Source: Crenothrix polyspora (GTDB taxonomy: Bacteria; Pseudomonadota; Gammaproteobacteria; Methylococcales; Methylomonadaceae). Taken from it: a stretch of DNA of 13,937 nt. The stretch covers positions 1-13,937 of the forward strand of contig CAMDOP010000053.1 of the NCBI GenBank assembly GCA_945903675.1, written 5' to 3'. A program made the position numbers and the translations under genes. Positions within the stretch are counted from its first letter, which is position 1. Every line of letters starts with the position of its first letter. This document shows positions 1 to 7,485 of this stretch, piece by piece. Under the pieces are notes generated by a model. It did no database searches and had not been told where the DNA came from. It saw only the letters and a program-made list of their open reading frames with translations.

Positions 1-230
1 GCCATAAAATGCACGCCACAAAAGACAATATATTCGGCATCAGATTGTGCAGCATCCCTAGACAACTTTAAGGAGTCACCAGAAAAATCGGCGTGTTTAA
101 ACACTTCATCGCGTTGATAATGGTGTCCTAATACGACACAGCGACTACCCAGCTTGGCTTTGGCGGCAATAATGCGGGCATCGCATTCTTCGTCATCGAG
201 TAAGGCATAATCTTGAATAAGGAATGTCAT
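1..230 (-). CDS. nadA: Quinolinate synthase NadA, N-terminal part (runs off the window)
   Basis: The gene starts with ATG at 230-228 and is open to the left edge, giving 76 complete codons. The product begins MTFLIQDYALLDDEEC and then carries LGHHYQRDEVFKHADFSGDS, followed by SRDAAQSDAEYIVFCGVHFM, which is the conserved first domain of NadA. In the family this [4Fe-4S] enzyme condenses iminoaspartate with dihydroxyacetone phosphate to quinolinate for NAD synthesis in the cytoplasm. The cysteine in VFCGVHFM is the expected first cluster ligand; the other ligands and the rest of the protein lie outside the window. It follows slyX by 32 bases on the same strand, so it is probably the last visible member of the long minus-strand gene string. 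No strong ribosome binding site is seen. The identification is secure, although only about a fifth of the protein is present. Confidence 0.93.
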   Translation of the reverse strand, partial: MTFLIQDYALLDDEECDARIIAAKAKLGSRCVVLGHHYQRDEVFKHADFSGDSLKLSRDAAQSDAEYIVFCGVHFM

Positions 231-262
231 TTATTTTTAAAGCTCTTGGTAATAGGTGTTAA

Positions 263-469
263 TTAATAATGTGGTGGGGTTTCATCGACGCTTTCGCCGC
301 TACCGCCTTCGGTAGACAAACTCTTAATACGATCATTGAGTAAACTACAGGTCGCTGCCAAGCGCTCAATTTGTTGCTGCTGCTGGCCTACGATGGTATT
401 TAAAGTCTGCAGTAAATCTTCCTGATAAGCGGTTTTTATTTCCAGCTCTATGATTCTATCTTCATTCAT
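263..469 (-). CDS. slyX: SlyX family protein
   Basis: This is a 68-residue, highly charged protein. Residues about 5-50 form a predicted coiled coil (ELEIKTAYQEDLLQTLN, then a run of glutamines and IERL). The C-terminus ends DETPPHY, the characteristic SlyX tail (P-P-H-Y). Length and architecture match the SlyX family, whose biochemical role is not established. The ATG at 469-467 follows directly on the hemN stop codon at 472-470 with no gap, so translation is probably coupled to hemN. It has no signal peptide or membrane segment and should be cytoplasmic. The family name is secure from the tail and coiled coil, but function cannot be stated. Confidence 0.88.
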   Translation of the reverse strand: MNEDRIIELEIKTAYQEDLLQTLNTIVGQQQQQIERLAATCSLLNDRIKSLSTEGGSGESVDETPPHY

Positions 470-1864
470 TTAAATAACCTTTGAGAACTGTTGTTGCTGT
501 TGCTGTTGTTTTTGTGCCAGATAGCTATCAAAGACCATGCAGATATTGCGAATCAATAAGCGTCCAGCAGGTAATACTTTTATACCATTGCTAGATAAGG
601 TCAACAAGCCATCGTTTTGCATCGGCATTAATGCCAGCAGTTCTTTAGCGAAGTATTCGGTAAAGTTAATGGGGAAGGCTTGTTCGATGTTGGCATAGGT
701 TAAATCAAAATGACAGATTAACTGGCTAATGACCTCGCGGCGTAATTTATCGTCATCATTGAGTTCAACACCTTTAAATACGGGTAGTTTATGCTGCTTG
801 ATTAAGTCATCGTACTGATCCAGTTCTTTTACATTCTGGATATAGGCATCCCCTACCCTTCCGATTGATGTCACGCCAAAACCAATGAGATCGCAATCGG
901 AATGGGTAGAATAACCTTGAAAATTTCTATGCAGTTTACCTTCTCGTTGGGCAATGGCAAGTTCATCATCTGGTTTGGCAAAATGATCCATACCGATATA
1001 AACATAACCTGCCGCAATGAGCTTTTGACCTATCATCTGCAATATAGCCAACTTAACATCGGCACTGGGCATATCGGCATCATTAATTTGGCGTTGGGTT
1101 TTAAAGCGGTTGGGCATGTGCGCATAATTAAATATTGAGAACCTATCGGGCGCTACCGCTAATATTTTATCCAAGGTGATGGCAAAACTGTCTACCGTTT
1201 GCAGTGGCAAACCGTAGATCAAATCAATATTAGTCGAGCGAAAGCCTTCAGCTCGTGCCGATGCTAATACGCTAAAGGTTTGTTCCTCACTTTGTAGGCG
1301 ATTAACGGCTTTTTGTACGGCAGGATCAAAATCCTGTAAGCCTATGCTGATTCGGTTAAAGCCCAGTTCACGTAATTGTTTAATGGTGTCGGCATTGGTT
1401 TCTCTAGGATCAACTTCTATCGAATACTCACCGCTATCATCGTCTTTAAGCAAAAAATGTTGGCGGGTGACCGTCATCAATTGTTTCATTTGCTCATAGC
1501 TTAAAAAAGTCGGTGTACCGCCGCCCCAATGCAATTGATTCACCACGCGAGTAGAATCAAACAATTCACCCAACATGGCAATTTCTTTACAAAGATTTTC
1601 TACATAAGCTTCAGCATGTGCACGGTTTTTGGTAACGATTTTATTGCAAGCGCAATAAAAACAAACCGTGTCGCAAAAGGGTATATGAAAATACAGCGAT
1701 AAGGGCCCACCAGCTGCATTAGATTTTGCAATGTGTAGGCGATAATCTACATCAGTAAAGCCTTCATGCAGCTCTAAGGCCGTAGGATAGGAAGTATATC
1801 TAGGCCCTGCTTTATCGTAGCGATTGATTAAAGCGAGATCAAATTTGATGGACTGATCTATCAT
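470..1864 (-). CDS. hemN: Oxygen-independent coproporphyrinogen III oxidase HemN
   Basis: This 464-residue radical SAM enzyme decarboxylates two propionates of coproporphyrinogen III to give protoporphyrinogen IX without oxygen. The cluster-binding motif is YFHIPFCDTVCFYCAC at residues 58-73, with C64, C68 and C71 as the expected [4Fe-4S] ligands and C73 as the additional family-specific cysteine. A glycine-rich GGGTPTF motif follows near residue 115, and the N-terminus has the typical RYDKAGPRYTSYPTA. The length is close to the E. coli enzyme (about 457), and the extended N-terminus argues for true HemN rather than the shorter HemW. The start ATG overlaps the ccmI stop by four bases (ATGA), and the stop abuts slyX. 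Just before the C-terminus there is an unusual run of about seven glutamines encoded by CAA/CAG repeats. Being adjacent to the ccm genes suggests coordination of heme supply with cytochrome c assembly; this is inferred. Confidence 0.95.
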   Translation of the reverse strand: MIDQSIKFDLALINRYDKAGPRYTSYPTALELHEGFTDVDYRLHIAKSNAAGGPLSLYFHIPFCDTVCFYCACNKIVTKNRAHAEAYVENLCKEIAMLGELFDSTRVVNQLHWGGGTPTFLSYEQMKQLMTVTRQHFLLKDDDSGEYSIEVDPRETNADTIKQLRELGFNRISIGLQDFDPAVQKAVNRLQSEEQTFSVLASARAEGFRSTNIDLIYGLPLQTVDSFAITLDKILAVAPDRFSIFNYAHMPNRFKTQRQINDADMPSADVKLAILQMIGQKLIAAGYVYIGMDHFAKPDDELAIAQREGKLHRNFQGYSTHSDCDLIGFGVTSIGRVGDAYIQNVKELDQYDDLIKQHKLPVFKGVELNDDDKLRREVISQLICHFDLTYANIEQAFPINFTEYFAKELLALMPMQNDGLLTLSSNGIKVLPAGRLLIRNICMVFDSYLAQKQQQQQQQFSKVI

Positions 1865-3084
1865 TTAACTGAATCGTTAATAATGATATGGTGGGTATTT
1901 TTATCCGTCAACACGACTTGATTGATAGCGCCTATCAAATCACCGGTTTGTGACATGGCATTGCCAGACTTAGAAACCCGTGCCAGTAATTTAACTTCGG
2001 GAAAGTTTGATAATTTCATGGTCGGCATCATCGCCATCGTATCATTCAAGCTGACCGTGATGGGCAAATCAGACACTTGTTTACGAATGATAGCTAAGGG
2101 CATTTTAGGCCCTGATATAGCTTGAGCATAAACAAAAACGGTGTCGGTCGCAGCGGCAGATTTTATTAATTCAGGCGCTAAACTGACCTGTACGGTGATA
2201 GCCGCACTAGAAGTAGTGGTGATCGGTTCGGGTTGAGCGTCAAGCGATGGTGTTTCGCTTGCTAACTTAGTCAATAAACTTTGTATTTCTTGCTGATATT
2301 CAGAACCCGGTGGTAATAAGGCTTCTAATTTTTTCCATAAGGTTGTGGCAGTAACCGCATCACCTTGTTGGGCTTTTGCCATACCACCTAACCATAGGGC
2401 TTTCATATTATCCGGTTCTAAAGCTAAGGCTTTAAAAATCAGTTCAGAAGGTTTACCTGTCAGGTTTCTATCATTTACGTAACCTAGGGCATCAGCATAA
2501 AGCAACAGTATCTCAGGTTGATCGCCGAGTAATTGATAAGCATGGGCAAAAGCCTCTATGGCTTGAGTATGTTGTTCCAATACATCATAGGAACGTCCCA
2601 ACATAAGCCAACCTTGTGCATCATCTGGATGGTTTTTTAACTTTTCAGCTAAACCGCTCACCATTTTATTGATTTCAGCCATCTTAATGGCATCTGTATC
2701 GATAGCCATTTCAGCACTATGACTGACGGCTTGATAATTACCCAGCGACCAATAAAGTGTTCCGGATAATAAAGGCGTGACTAAAACAAGTACATAAATA
2801 ATCCAACGACTTTGAATAGAGACTGCGTTTACATTAGATTGAATATCTAAATCGTCACTTAATGCCTGCTCAAGATCCGCTAACTGTTCATCATATTGCG
2901 CCTGACTAATCCCACCTGAGCGCAAGTTATCTTTAAGCTCGGCGAGTCTTTGCTGGGCAATTTGTACATTACGTTGATCAAGATCAACGGTTAGGTCTGA
3001 CTGTTTTCGCCATAAGGGCGGCAGGATAAACACAAACGCAATAGCTATCAGTACAACGACTAACAGCAAAAATACACTATTCAA
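1861..3084 (-). CDS. ccmI: Cytochrome c maturation protein CcmI (CycH-like)
   Basis: This 407-residue membrane protein has the full CcmI layout. There is a first membrane helix at about residues 3-24 and a cytoplasmic loop with a charged coiled segment (QQRLAELKDNLRSGGIS), then a second membrane helix at about 94-115. A periplasmic TPR-type helical region follows at about 150-260 (GWLMLGRSYDVLEQHTQAIEAF, then EPDNMKALWLGGMAKAQQGD). A C-terminal beta-rich domain lies at about 300-407. In the family the TPR domain captures the C-terminal helix of apocytochrome c and delivers it to the CcmF heme-lyase complex. The ATG overlaps the ccmH stop by four bases, and the end overlaps hemN by four. The C-terminal domain corresponds to the part that enteric bacteria carry as an extension of CcmH. 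Confidence 0.92.
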   Translation of the reverse strand: MNSVFLLLVVVLIAIAFVFILPPLWRKQSDLTVDLDQRNVQIAQQRLAELKDNLRSGGISQAQYDEQLADLEQALSDDLDIQSNVNAVSIQSRWIIYVLVLVTPLLSGTLYWSLGNYQAVSHSAEMAIDTDAIKMAEINKMVSGLAEKLKNHPDDAQGWLMLGRSYDVLEQHTQAIEAFAHAYQLLGDQPEILLLYADALGYVNDRNLTGKPSELIFKALALEPDNMKALWLGGMAKAQQGDAVTATTLWKKLEALLPPGSEYQQEIQSLLTKLASETPSLDAQPEPITTTSSAAITVQVSLAPELIKSAAATDTVFVYAQAISGPKMPLAIIRKQVSDLPITVSLNDTMAMMPTMKLSNFPEVKLLARVSKSGNAMSQTGDLIGAINQVVLTDKNTHHIIINDSVK

Positions 3085-3551
3085 GAGAGCTCACCTTTTT
3101 CTAATAAACTGCGGACTTTTTTTTGTTTTTCAGTATTGATTTCTAAGGCATCAACATGAACCTTTGCATTTGCCCTTTTACGTCGAATAACGAAAAACAC
3201 CATCATCAAACCCATAAATAGAAACACTACAGGGGCTATCCACAATAGGCTGGTTTTGCCCTCGAACGGCGGCTTATATAAGACAAAATCACCATAACGA
3301 TCAGTCATAAAACGAATAATGTCTTGTTCAGACTTACCTTGTTCCAACATTTCATAAACTTGTCGTCGCAAATCGCCAGCCAGCTCGGCATTAGAATCAG
3401 CAATCGTTTGATTTTGACAGACTAAACAGCGCAATTCCTTAGTCAAAGTCTCGTAGCTTTCTTGTTGCTTAGGATCGGACAGTTGACGCGAGTCAACGGC
3501 ATGGCTGCTGATAGAGATCATCAATAAAAATACTAACAATAAAGGCTTCAT
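3081..3551 (-). CDS. ccmH: Cytochrome c maturation thiol reductase CcmH
   Basis: This 156-residue protein has a signal peptide (residues 1-18, ending near SSHA). A small periplasmic three-helix domain follows, with the diagnostic LRCLVCQNQ motif at residues 40-48 (C42 and C45). A membrane helix lies at about 102-122, and then a short cytoplasmic tail. The family reduces the heme-binding CXXCH thiols of apocytochrome c together with CcmG. The conserved stretch RFMTDRYGDFVLYKPPF is also present. The length is that of the short, single-domain CcmH/CcmL form rather than the fused enteric form, which fits the presence of a separate ccmI. The start overlaps the ccmG stop by one base (TAATG), and the stop overlaps the ccmI start by four, so translational coupling on both sides is likely. 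Confidence 0.95.
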   Translation of the reverse strand: MKPLLLVFLLMISISSHAVDSRQLSDPKQQESYETLTKELRCLVCQNQTIADSNAELAGDLRRQVYEMLEQGKSEQDIIRFMTDRYGDFVLYKPPFEGKTSLLWIAPVVFLFMGLMMVFFVIRRKRANAKVHVDALEINTEKQKKVRSLLEKGELS

Positions 3552-4081
3552 TAAGACTCGGCTTCAAGCTTGGCAATCAAAGGAAGGAAGATGTTTTGTA
3601 CATCGGCAACGGAAACAGGCCCTGTATGTTTATAGCGTATCAGGCCTTTTTTATCGATGACAAAAGTTTCAGGTACACCATAAACGCCGTAATCTATGCC
3701 TATACGACCATCTTGATCCATAATGCTGACGTTATAGGGATTACCCAACGTTTTCAGCCAAGTTTTGGCATCTTCTGGTTCGTCTTTATAATTTAAGCCA
3801 ATAATAACGACCGCGTATTGCTTAGCAAACTGATTTAATATGGGATGCTCGGCACGACAAGATACGCACCAAGATGCCCAGACATTAAACAGCCAAACCT
3901 GACCTTTTAAATCAGCAGGGGTTAGTTTCTCCTCTGGTGCATTAAGCTTAGGAGCAGAAAAATGCGGTGCGGGTTTATTAATAAACGGCGATGGAATATC
4001 GTTAGGTTTAAGATTTAAGCCTAAGCCAAGAAACACCGCCAAGATGATGAATAAGAGTAATGGGATAATGTATTTAAGCAT
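3551..4081 (-). CDS. ccmG: Thiol:disulfide interchange protein CcmG (DsbE)
   Basis: This 176-residue membrane-anchored periplasmic thioredoxin has an N-terminal signal anchor at residues 4-22. A thioredoxin fold follows, with the active site WASWCVSCRAEHP (C72 and C75) and the cis-proline loop GVYGVPETFVID at 132-143. The extra acidic and proline residues after the active site and the GVYGVPET motif separate CcmG from general thioredoxins. In the family it receives electrons from DsbD (CcdA) and passes them to CcmH or to apocytochrome c. It lies 45 bases after ccmF and overlaps ccmH by one base. No strong ribosome binding site is visible before the ATG at 4081. Confidence 0.95.
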   Translation of the reverse strand: MLKYIIPLLLFIILAVFLGLGLNLKPNDIPSPFINKPAPHFSAPKLNAPEEKLTPADLKGQVWLFNVWASWCVSCRAEHPILNQFAKQYAVVIIGLNYKDEPEDAKTWLKTLGNPYNVSIMDQDGRIGIDYGVYGVPETFVIDKKGLIRYKHTGPVSVADVQNIFLPLIAKLEAES

Positions 4082-4126
4082 GATGCTGAGGTCTTATGGC
4101 ACTGTTCTAAAATGATGGCTATGGAA

Positions 4127-6064
4127 TTAAACCGTCTTTACAATTCGATAGCGACGATCACAAGCTGCGCATAAACCACCCACCGCCATGAATAACGCCC
4201 CCATCCAAATCCAACGAATGAAGGATTTATAATAAATTCGTAAACTCCACGCACCTTGGTTACCTAAAGGTTCTCCGATAGCGACGAATAAATCCCTAAA
4301 CAAGCCTGCATCTATGGCTGCTTCAGTCATCGGCATTTTTTGTACTTGATAAATACGTTTTTGCGGCTCTAGTTTGGCGACTTGCAGGCCATTATGACTG
4401 ACGGTAACAAAAGCTTGTTCAGCAACATAGTTAGGACCTTGCGTTTGTTTAACACCATGAAATTCAAAAATATAACCTGACATATCTAAGGTGTCATTCG
4501 GCTCCATACGCACATCTTTTTCCACACTATAAACGCTGGTTAAGGTAATGCCCGTGACAAATACGGCAATTCCTAAATGTGCAATGGTCATACCATAAAA
4601 TCCAGCAGGTATAGTTTGTAGTCGTTGCCAAGTAAAACCTTGTGACCCTAAGCGATCAATAAAAGATAACCCTGTCATAGCGGTCGTCCACAAAGCCAAG
4701 GTCAAGCCTAACATTGCTCCCCATGAATAAAACGGCATGAATAAAGGCAGCACTAAGCCACCAGTAAAGCAAGCAATCATTATCCAACGCACTCTGTGGG
4801 CTAATTCGCCGATGGAATCTTTTTTCCAGCGCAATAACATGCCTAAACCCACTGCAAGCGCGAGGGGTGCCATTAAAGGTATAAATACCGCATTAAAATA
4901 CGGAGGTCCGACTGAAATCTTACCTAAGCCTAAAGCATCGATGACCAAAGGATATAAAGTGCCTAATAATATACTGGCCGCAGTAACCACAAGTAACACA
5001 TTGTTCAATAAAATAGCCGATTCTCTTGAGACCATTTCAAAAGACGCACTACTTTTAACAGCAGGGGCTCTAACGGCATAGAGCAATAAAGAGCCACCGA
5101 CAACTACTGCCAGAAAGATTAAGATAAACAGTCCTCTAGCCGGATCACTGGCAAAAGCATGAACGGAGGTTAATACGCCAGAACGTACTAAAAAAGTACC
5201 TAACAAGCTTAAAGAGAAGGCAAAAATCGCCAACAAAACCGTCCATGTTTTAAATACCCCGCGCTTTTCAGTAGCCGCTAAGGAATGCATTAGAGCAGTT
5301 CCGACCAACCACGGCATAAAAGAAGCATTTTCTACTGGATCCCAAAACCACCAGCCGCCCCAACCTAATTCGTAGTAAGCCCACCAGCTACCCAAGGCAA
5401 TACCACAGGTTAAAAACATCCAAGCCATATTGGTCCATGGTCTAGACCATCTTGCCCATGCTGCATCCAAGCGACCTTCTAATAAAGCAGCAATAGCGAA
5501 AGCAAACGCCACAGAAAAACCCACATAACCCATGTAGAGCATTGGAGGATGGATTGCTAGCCCTGGATCTTGTAGTAAAGGATTTAAGTCTCGACCTTCT
5601 AAGGGTGCTGGAAACAAGCGTTCAAAGGGATTAGAGGTAAATAACAAAAATAAGATAAAGCCAATAGAAACCAGCCCCATAACACCTAATACTCTCGCTA
5701 AAGTCGCTGCGGGTATGCTTTTACTAAACTGAGCAACCAACGCCGTCCATATCGTAAGCACTAAACCCCATAATAATAACGAGCCTTCATGTGCGCCCCA
5801 TACGCCTGAAATTAAATACAGTGTAGGTAAAGAGGTATTAGAATTAGTCGCAATATATTTAACTGAAAAATCATGCGTCAAACAGCTATAGCTTAAACAA
5901 CCGTAAGCCAGAGCCATAAACAACAATTGTGCAAATGCTGCTGGTTTCGCTACTGCAATCCACCCTAGCTGATTACGAAATGCCCCTACAATAGGCAAAA
6001 CACCCAGTACCAGTGCCATGCACAAGGCGAGTATTAATGAAAAGTGTCCTAGTTCTGGGATCAT
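4127..6064 (-). CDS. ccmF: Heme lyase CcmF
   Basis: This 645-residue polytopic membrane protein of the heme-handling family catalyses the final attachment of heme to apocytochrome c. The signature tryptophan-rich periplasmic motif WGGWWFWDPVEN lies at about residues 235-246. Other family segments are GVWGAHEGSLLLW (88-99), IHPPMLYMGYVG (171-182), LVRSGVLTSVHAFASDPARG (around 290-310), and a large periplasmic domain near the C-terminus (about 510-610) before a final helix. Length is typical of CcmF. It is preceded by a 100-base gap after the DUF3465 gene rather than an overlap. No clear ribosome binding site lies directly before the ATG at 6064. A five-codon out-of-frame start at 6078 ends at the ccmF ATG (CAATGA), which may aid re-initiation, but this is weak. 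Confidence 0.97.
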   Translation of the reverse strand: MIPELGHFSLILALCMALVLGVLPIVGAFRNQLGWIAVAKPAAFAQLLFMALAYGCLSYSCLTHDFSVKYIATNSNTSLPTLYLISGVWGAHEGSLLLWGLVLTIWTALVAQFSKSIPAATLARVLGVMGLVSIGFILFLLFTSNPFERLFPAPLEGRDLNPLLQDPGLAIHPPMLYMGYVGFSVAFAFAIAALLEGRLDAAWARWSRPWTNMAWMFLTCGIALGSWWAYYELGWGGWWFWDPVENASFMPWLVGTALMHSLAATEKRGVFKTWTVLLAIFAFSLSLLGTFLVRSGVLTSVHAFASDPARGLFILIFLAVVVGGSLLLYAVRAPAVKSSASFEMVSRESAILLNNVLLVVTAASILLGTLYPLVIDALGLGKISVGPPYFNAVFIPLMAPLALAVGLGMLLRWKKDSIGELAHRVRWIMIACFTGGLVLPLFMPFYSWGAMLGLTLALWTTAMTGLSFIDRLGSQGFTWQRLQTIPAGFYGMTIAHLGIAVFVTGITLTSVYSVEKDVRMEPNDTLDMSGYIFEFHGVKQTQGPNYVAEQAFVTVSHNGLQVAKLEPQKRIYQVQKMPMTEAAIDAGLFRDLFVAIGEPLGNQGAWSLRIYYKSFIRWIWMGALFMAVGGLCAACDRRYRIVKTV

Positions 6065-6164
6065 TGTTTTTGACTCATGTGATAGTTTTTTTGTCCTTTA
6101 AATACCAATTAATAGTTATTAAACTAATATCTTAATTGATGAAAAGACACAGTTTAATGCCACT

Positions 6165-6884
6165 TTACTGATATATTTTGCCATTATATTTTAACCAACC
6201 GGCAATATGATCGCCCTTAGGATCATGATGCGTCCAATGAACTAAACCACCTTTTTCGTTCCATTCATATTCGCCGTTAAAAGCTATTAAGTCACCTAGT
6301 CGGATAGGATCAATTTTCTCTGCTAGATCGATATTGTGAGCAATTAAAATAGTCTGCCCAGTACTTAATTCGATTATCATTTTCTGATGTCTAACTCCAA
6401 CCGTATCATCCGGCAATAGCTTTGAGATTTTCCCTTCACCCTCAACCTGAATAGCACTTTTCTGATGCTCGATCGCATCTTGCAAAATAAAATCATGACT
6501 ACTGCTTATAGCCTGCTTTGGTAAACCATTTGATTGATTAGGGTAATACTGAGTAATCGCAACATACAATAAGCATCCAAAAAGCAAAAGGGAAATCAGC
6601 TTAATTAGCAGCCTATTTTGATTGCTCTTTTGTGGCTGACTATTCTTTTTTTGGGGCTTTAGTCCAGTTACACCTTCAATTCTGGCATTAACCGCTTTTA
6701 TCTTTCCATCATCAGCCACATGTAGCTGATAATAAATCATATCACCAACAACTGGGCGACGAGGGCTGTTGCTGAGTGCTGAGATATGAATGAAAACATC
6801 GACTTGACTATGTTCTGGCCTGATAAAACCAAAACCTTTATCTTCCTTCCAACGCTCTAAGCGTCCTCTATAAATGATACTCAT
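6165..6884 (-). CDS. Membrane protein: cold-shock domain, one membrane helix, DUF3465 domain
   Basis: This is a 239-residue protein in three parts. Residues 1-70 are a cold-shock (OB-fold) domain with the RNP1-like KGFGFIRP (16-23) and RNP2-like VDVFIHISAL (28-37), as in nucleic-acid-binding CspA-type proteins. Residues 75-92 are a basic, polar linker. Residues 92-112 (LLIKLISLLLFGCLLYVAI) form one membrane helix. Residues about 130-239 match the DUF3465 family as I remember it: VEGEGKISKLLPDDTVGVRH, GQTILIAHNIDLAEKI, FNGEYEWNEKGG, HWTHHDPKGDH and a final GKIYQ. The positive residues before the helix favour the cold-shock domain in the cytoplasm and DUF3465 in the periplasm. The gene overlaps the ccmE stop by one base (TAATG) and lies before ccmF, so it is in the cytochrome c maturation operon. 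The role is unknown. Conserved histidines in DUF3465 could bind metal or heme, but that is speculation. Confidence 0.85.
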   Translation of the reverse strand: MSIIYRGRLERWKEDKGFGFIRPEHSQVDVFIHISALSNSPRRPVVGDMIYYQLHVADDGKIKAVNARIEGVTGLKPQKKNSQPQKSNQNRLLIKLISLLLFGCLLYVAITQYYPNQSNGLPKQAISSSHDFILQDAIEHQKSAIQVEGEGKISKLLPDDTVGVRHQKMIIELSTGQTILIAHNIDLAEKIDPIRLGDLIAFNGEYEWNEKGGLVHWTHHDPKGDHIAGWLKYNGKIYQ

Positions 6885-7327
6885 TACTTAGCTATAACGG
6901 GTTCAGTTTGATTTTTTAAGCTTGCTTTAACTTCTGGCGGCATATAGTTTTCATCATGTTTAGCTAACACTTCCTCGGCAATGAACACACCTTGCTCATT
7001 TAGTTTGCCATGAGCAACAATGCCCTGACCTTCTCTAAATAAATCCGGCAATATACCGGTATATTCAACGGTTACTTCTTTACTAAAATCAGTCAATTTA
7101 AAGCGCACCATCATGCCATCATCGGGCCTTTCAACGCTGCCTTTAATGACCATGCCACCTAATCTAAATAAAGCAGATTTAGGCGCTTTACCTTCTACCA
7201 CATCGGTTGTAGAAAAAAAATACATTAAATTGTCATTAAAAGACTTTAAGGCGAAAGCAGTGGCAATGCTCGCACCGATTACCATCAAAGCTATTAATAT
7301 TAAGCGTTGTTTTCTTGCTGGTTTCAT
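6884..7327 (-). CDS. ccmE: Periplasmic heme chaperone CcmE
   Basis: This is a 147-residue protein with an N-terminal membrane anchor (about residues 8-27), followed by the CcmE beta-barrel (OB fold). The heme-binding motif LAKHDENYMP is present. H124 is the expected covalent heme ligand and Y128 the axial tyrosine (HXXXY). Family landmarks FRLGGMVIKGSV, YTGILPDLFREGQG and VAHGKL are all visible. In the pathway CcmE accepts heme from the CcmABCD complex and hands it to CcmF. The ATG overlaps the ccmD stop by four bases, and the stop overlaps the DUF3465 gene by one, which suggests a coupled ccmD-ccmE-DUF3465 set. The length is slightly shorter than the enteric protein because of a short C-terminal tail. 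Confidence 0.96.
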   Translation of the reverse strand: MKPARKQRLILIALMVIGASIATAFALKSFNDNLMYFFSTTDVVEGKAPKSALFRLGGMVIKGSVERPDDGMMVRFKLTDFSKEVTVEYTGILPDLFREGQGIVAHGKLNEQGVFIAEEVLAKHDENYMPPEVKASLKNQTEPVIAK

Positions 7328-7485
7328 AGGGGGTGTTTTTGTTTCTTTAAGGCTTTAACAAAGAATTGTTTACGCTGCATTATTGGAATAATAATGTTCG
7401 CTAGTAATACGCAAAAAGTAACACCATAAGAGGTCCAGACATAAAAGCCATAACCGCCCATAGAAAGAAATTGTTCTAAACTCAT
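7324..7485 (-). CDS. ccmD: Cytochrome c maturation protein CcmD
   Basis: This small gene of 53 codons reads MSLEQFLSMGGYGFYVWTSY, then a hydrophobic helix GVTFCVLLANIIIPIMQ, and a basic tail RKQFFVKALKKQKHPL. The short N-terminal segment with FLSMGGYGFYVW, one membrane helix and a lysine/arginine-rich cytoplasmic tail are the CcmD pattern. In the family it stabilises the CcmC-CcmE interaction and helps release heme-loaded CcmE. It begins with ATG at 7485, sharing one base with the ccmC stop (TGATG), and its TGA at 7326-7324 overlaps the ccmE ATG by four bases. Position between ccmC and ccmE is the canonical one, which makes the call firm despite the low sequence conservation of CcmD. Confidence 0.93.
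   Translation of the reverse strand: MSLEQFLSMGGYGFYVWTSYGVTFCVLLANIIIPIMQRKQFFVKALKKQKHPL

Noticed and set aside
902..1138. Open frame of 78 codons on the plus strand
   Set aside because: It lies wholly antisense to hemN, has no recognisable domain, and hemN is certain.
1922..2125. Plus-strand open frame opposite ccmI
   Set aside because: It is antisense to a secure gene, is short and has no family resemblance.
4737..5081. Plus-strand open frame of 114 codons opposite ccmF
   Set aside because: It mirrors the membrane-protein coding sequence of ccmF and shows no domain of its own.
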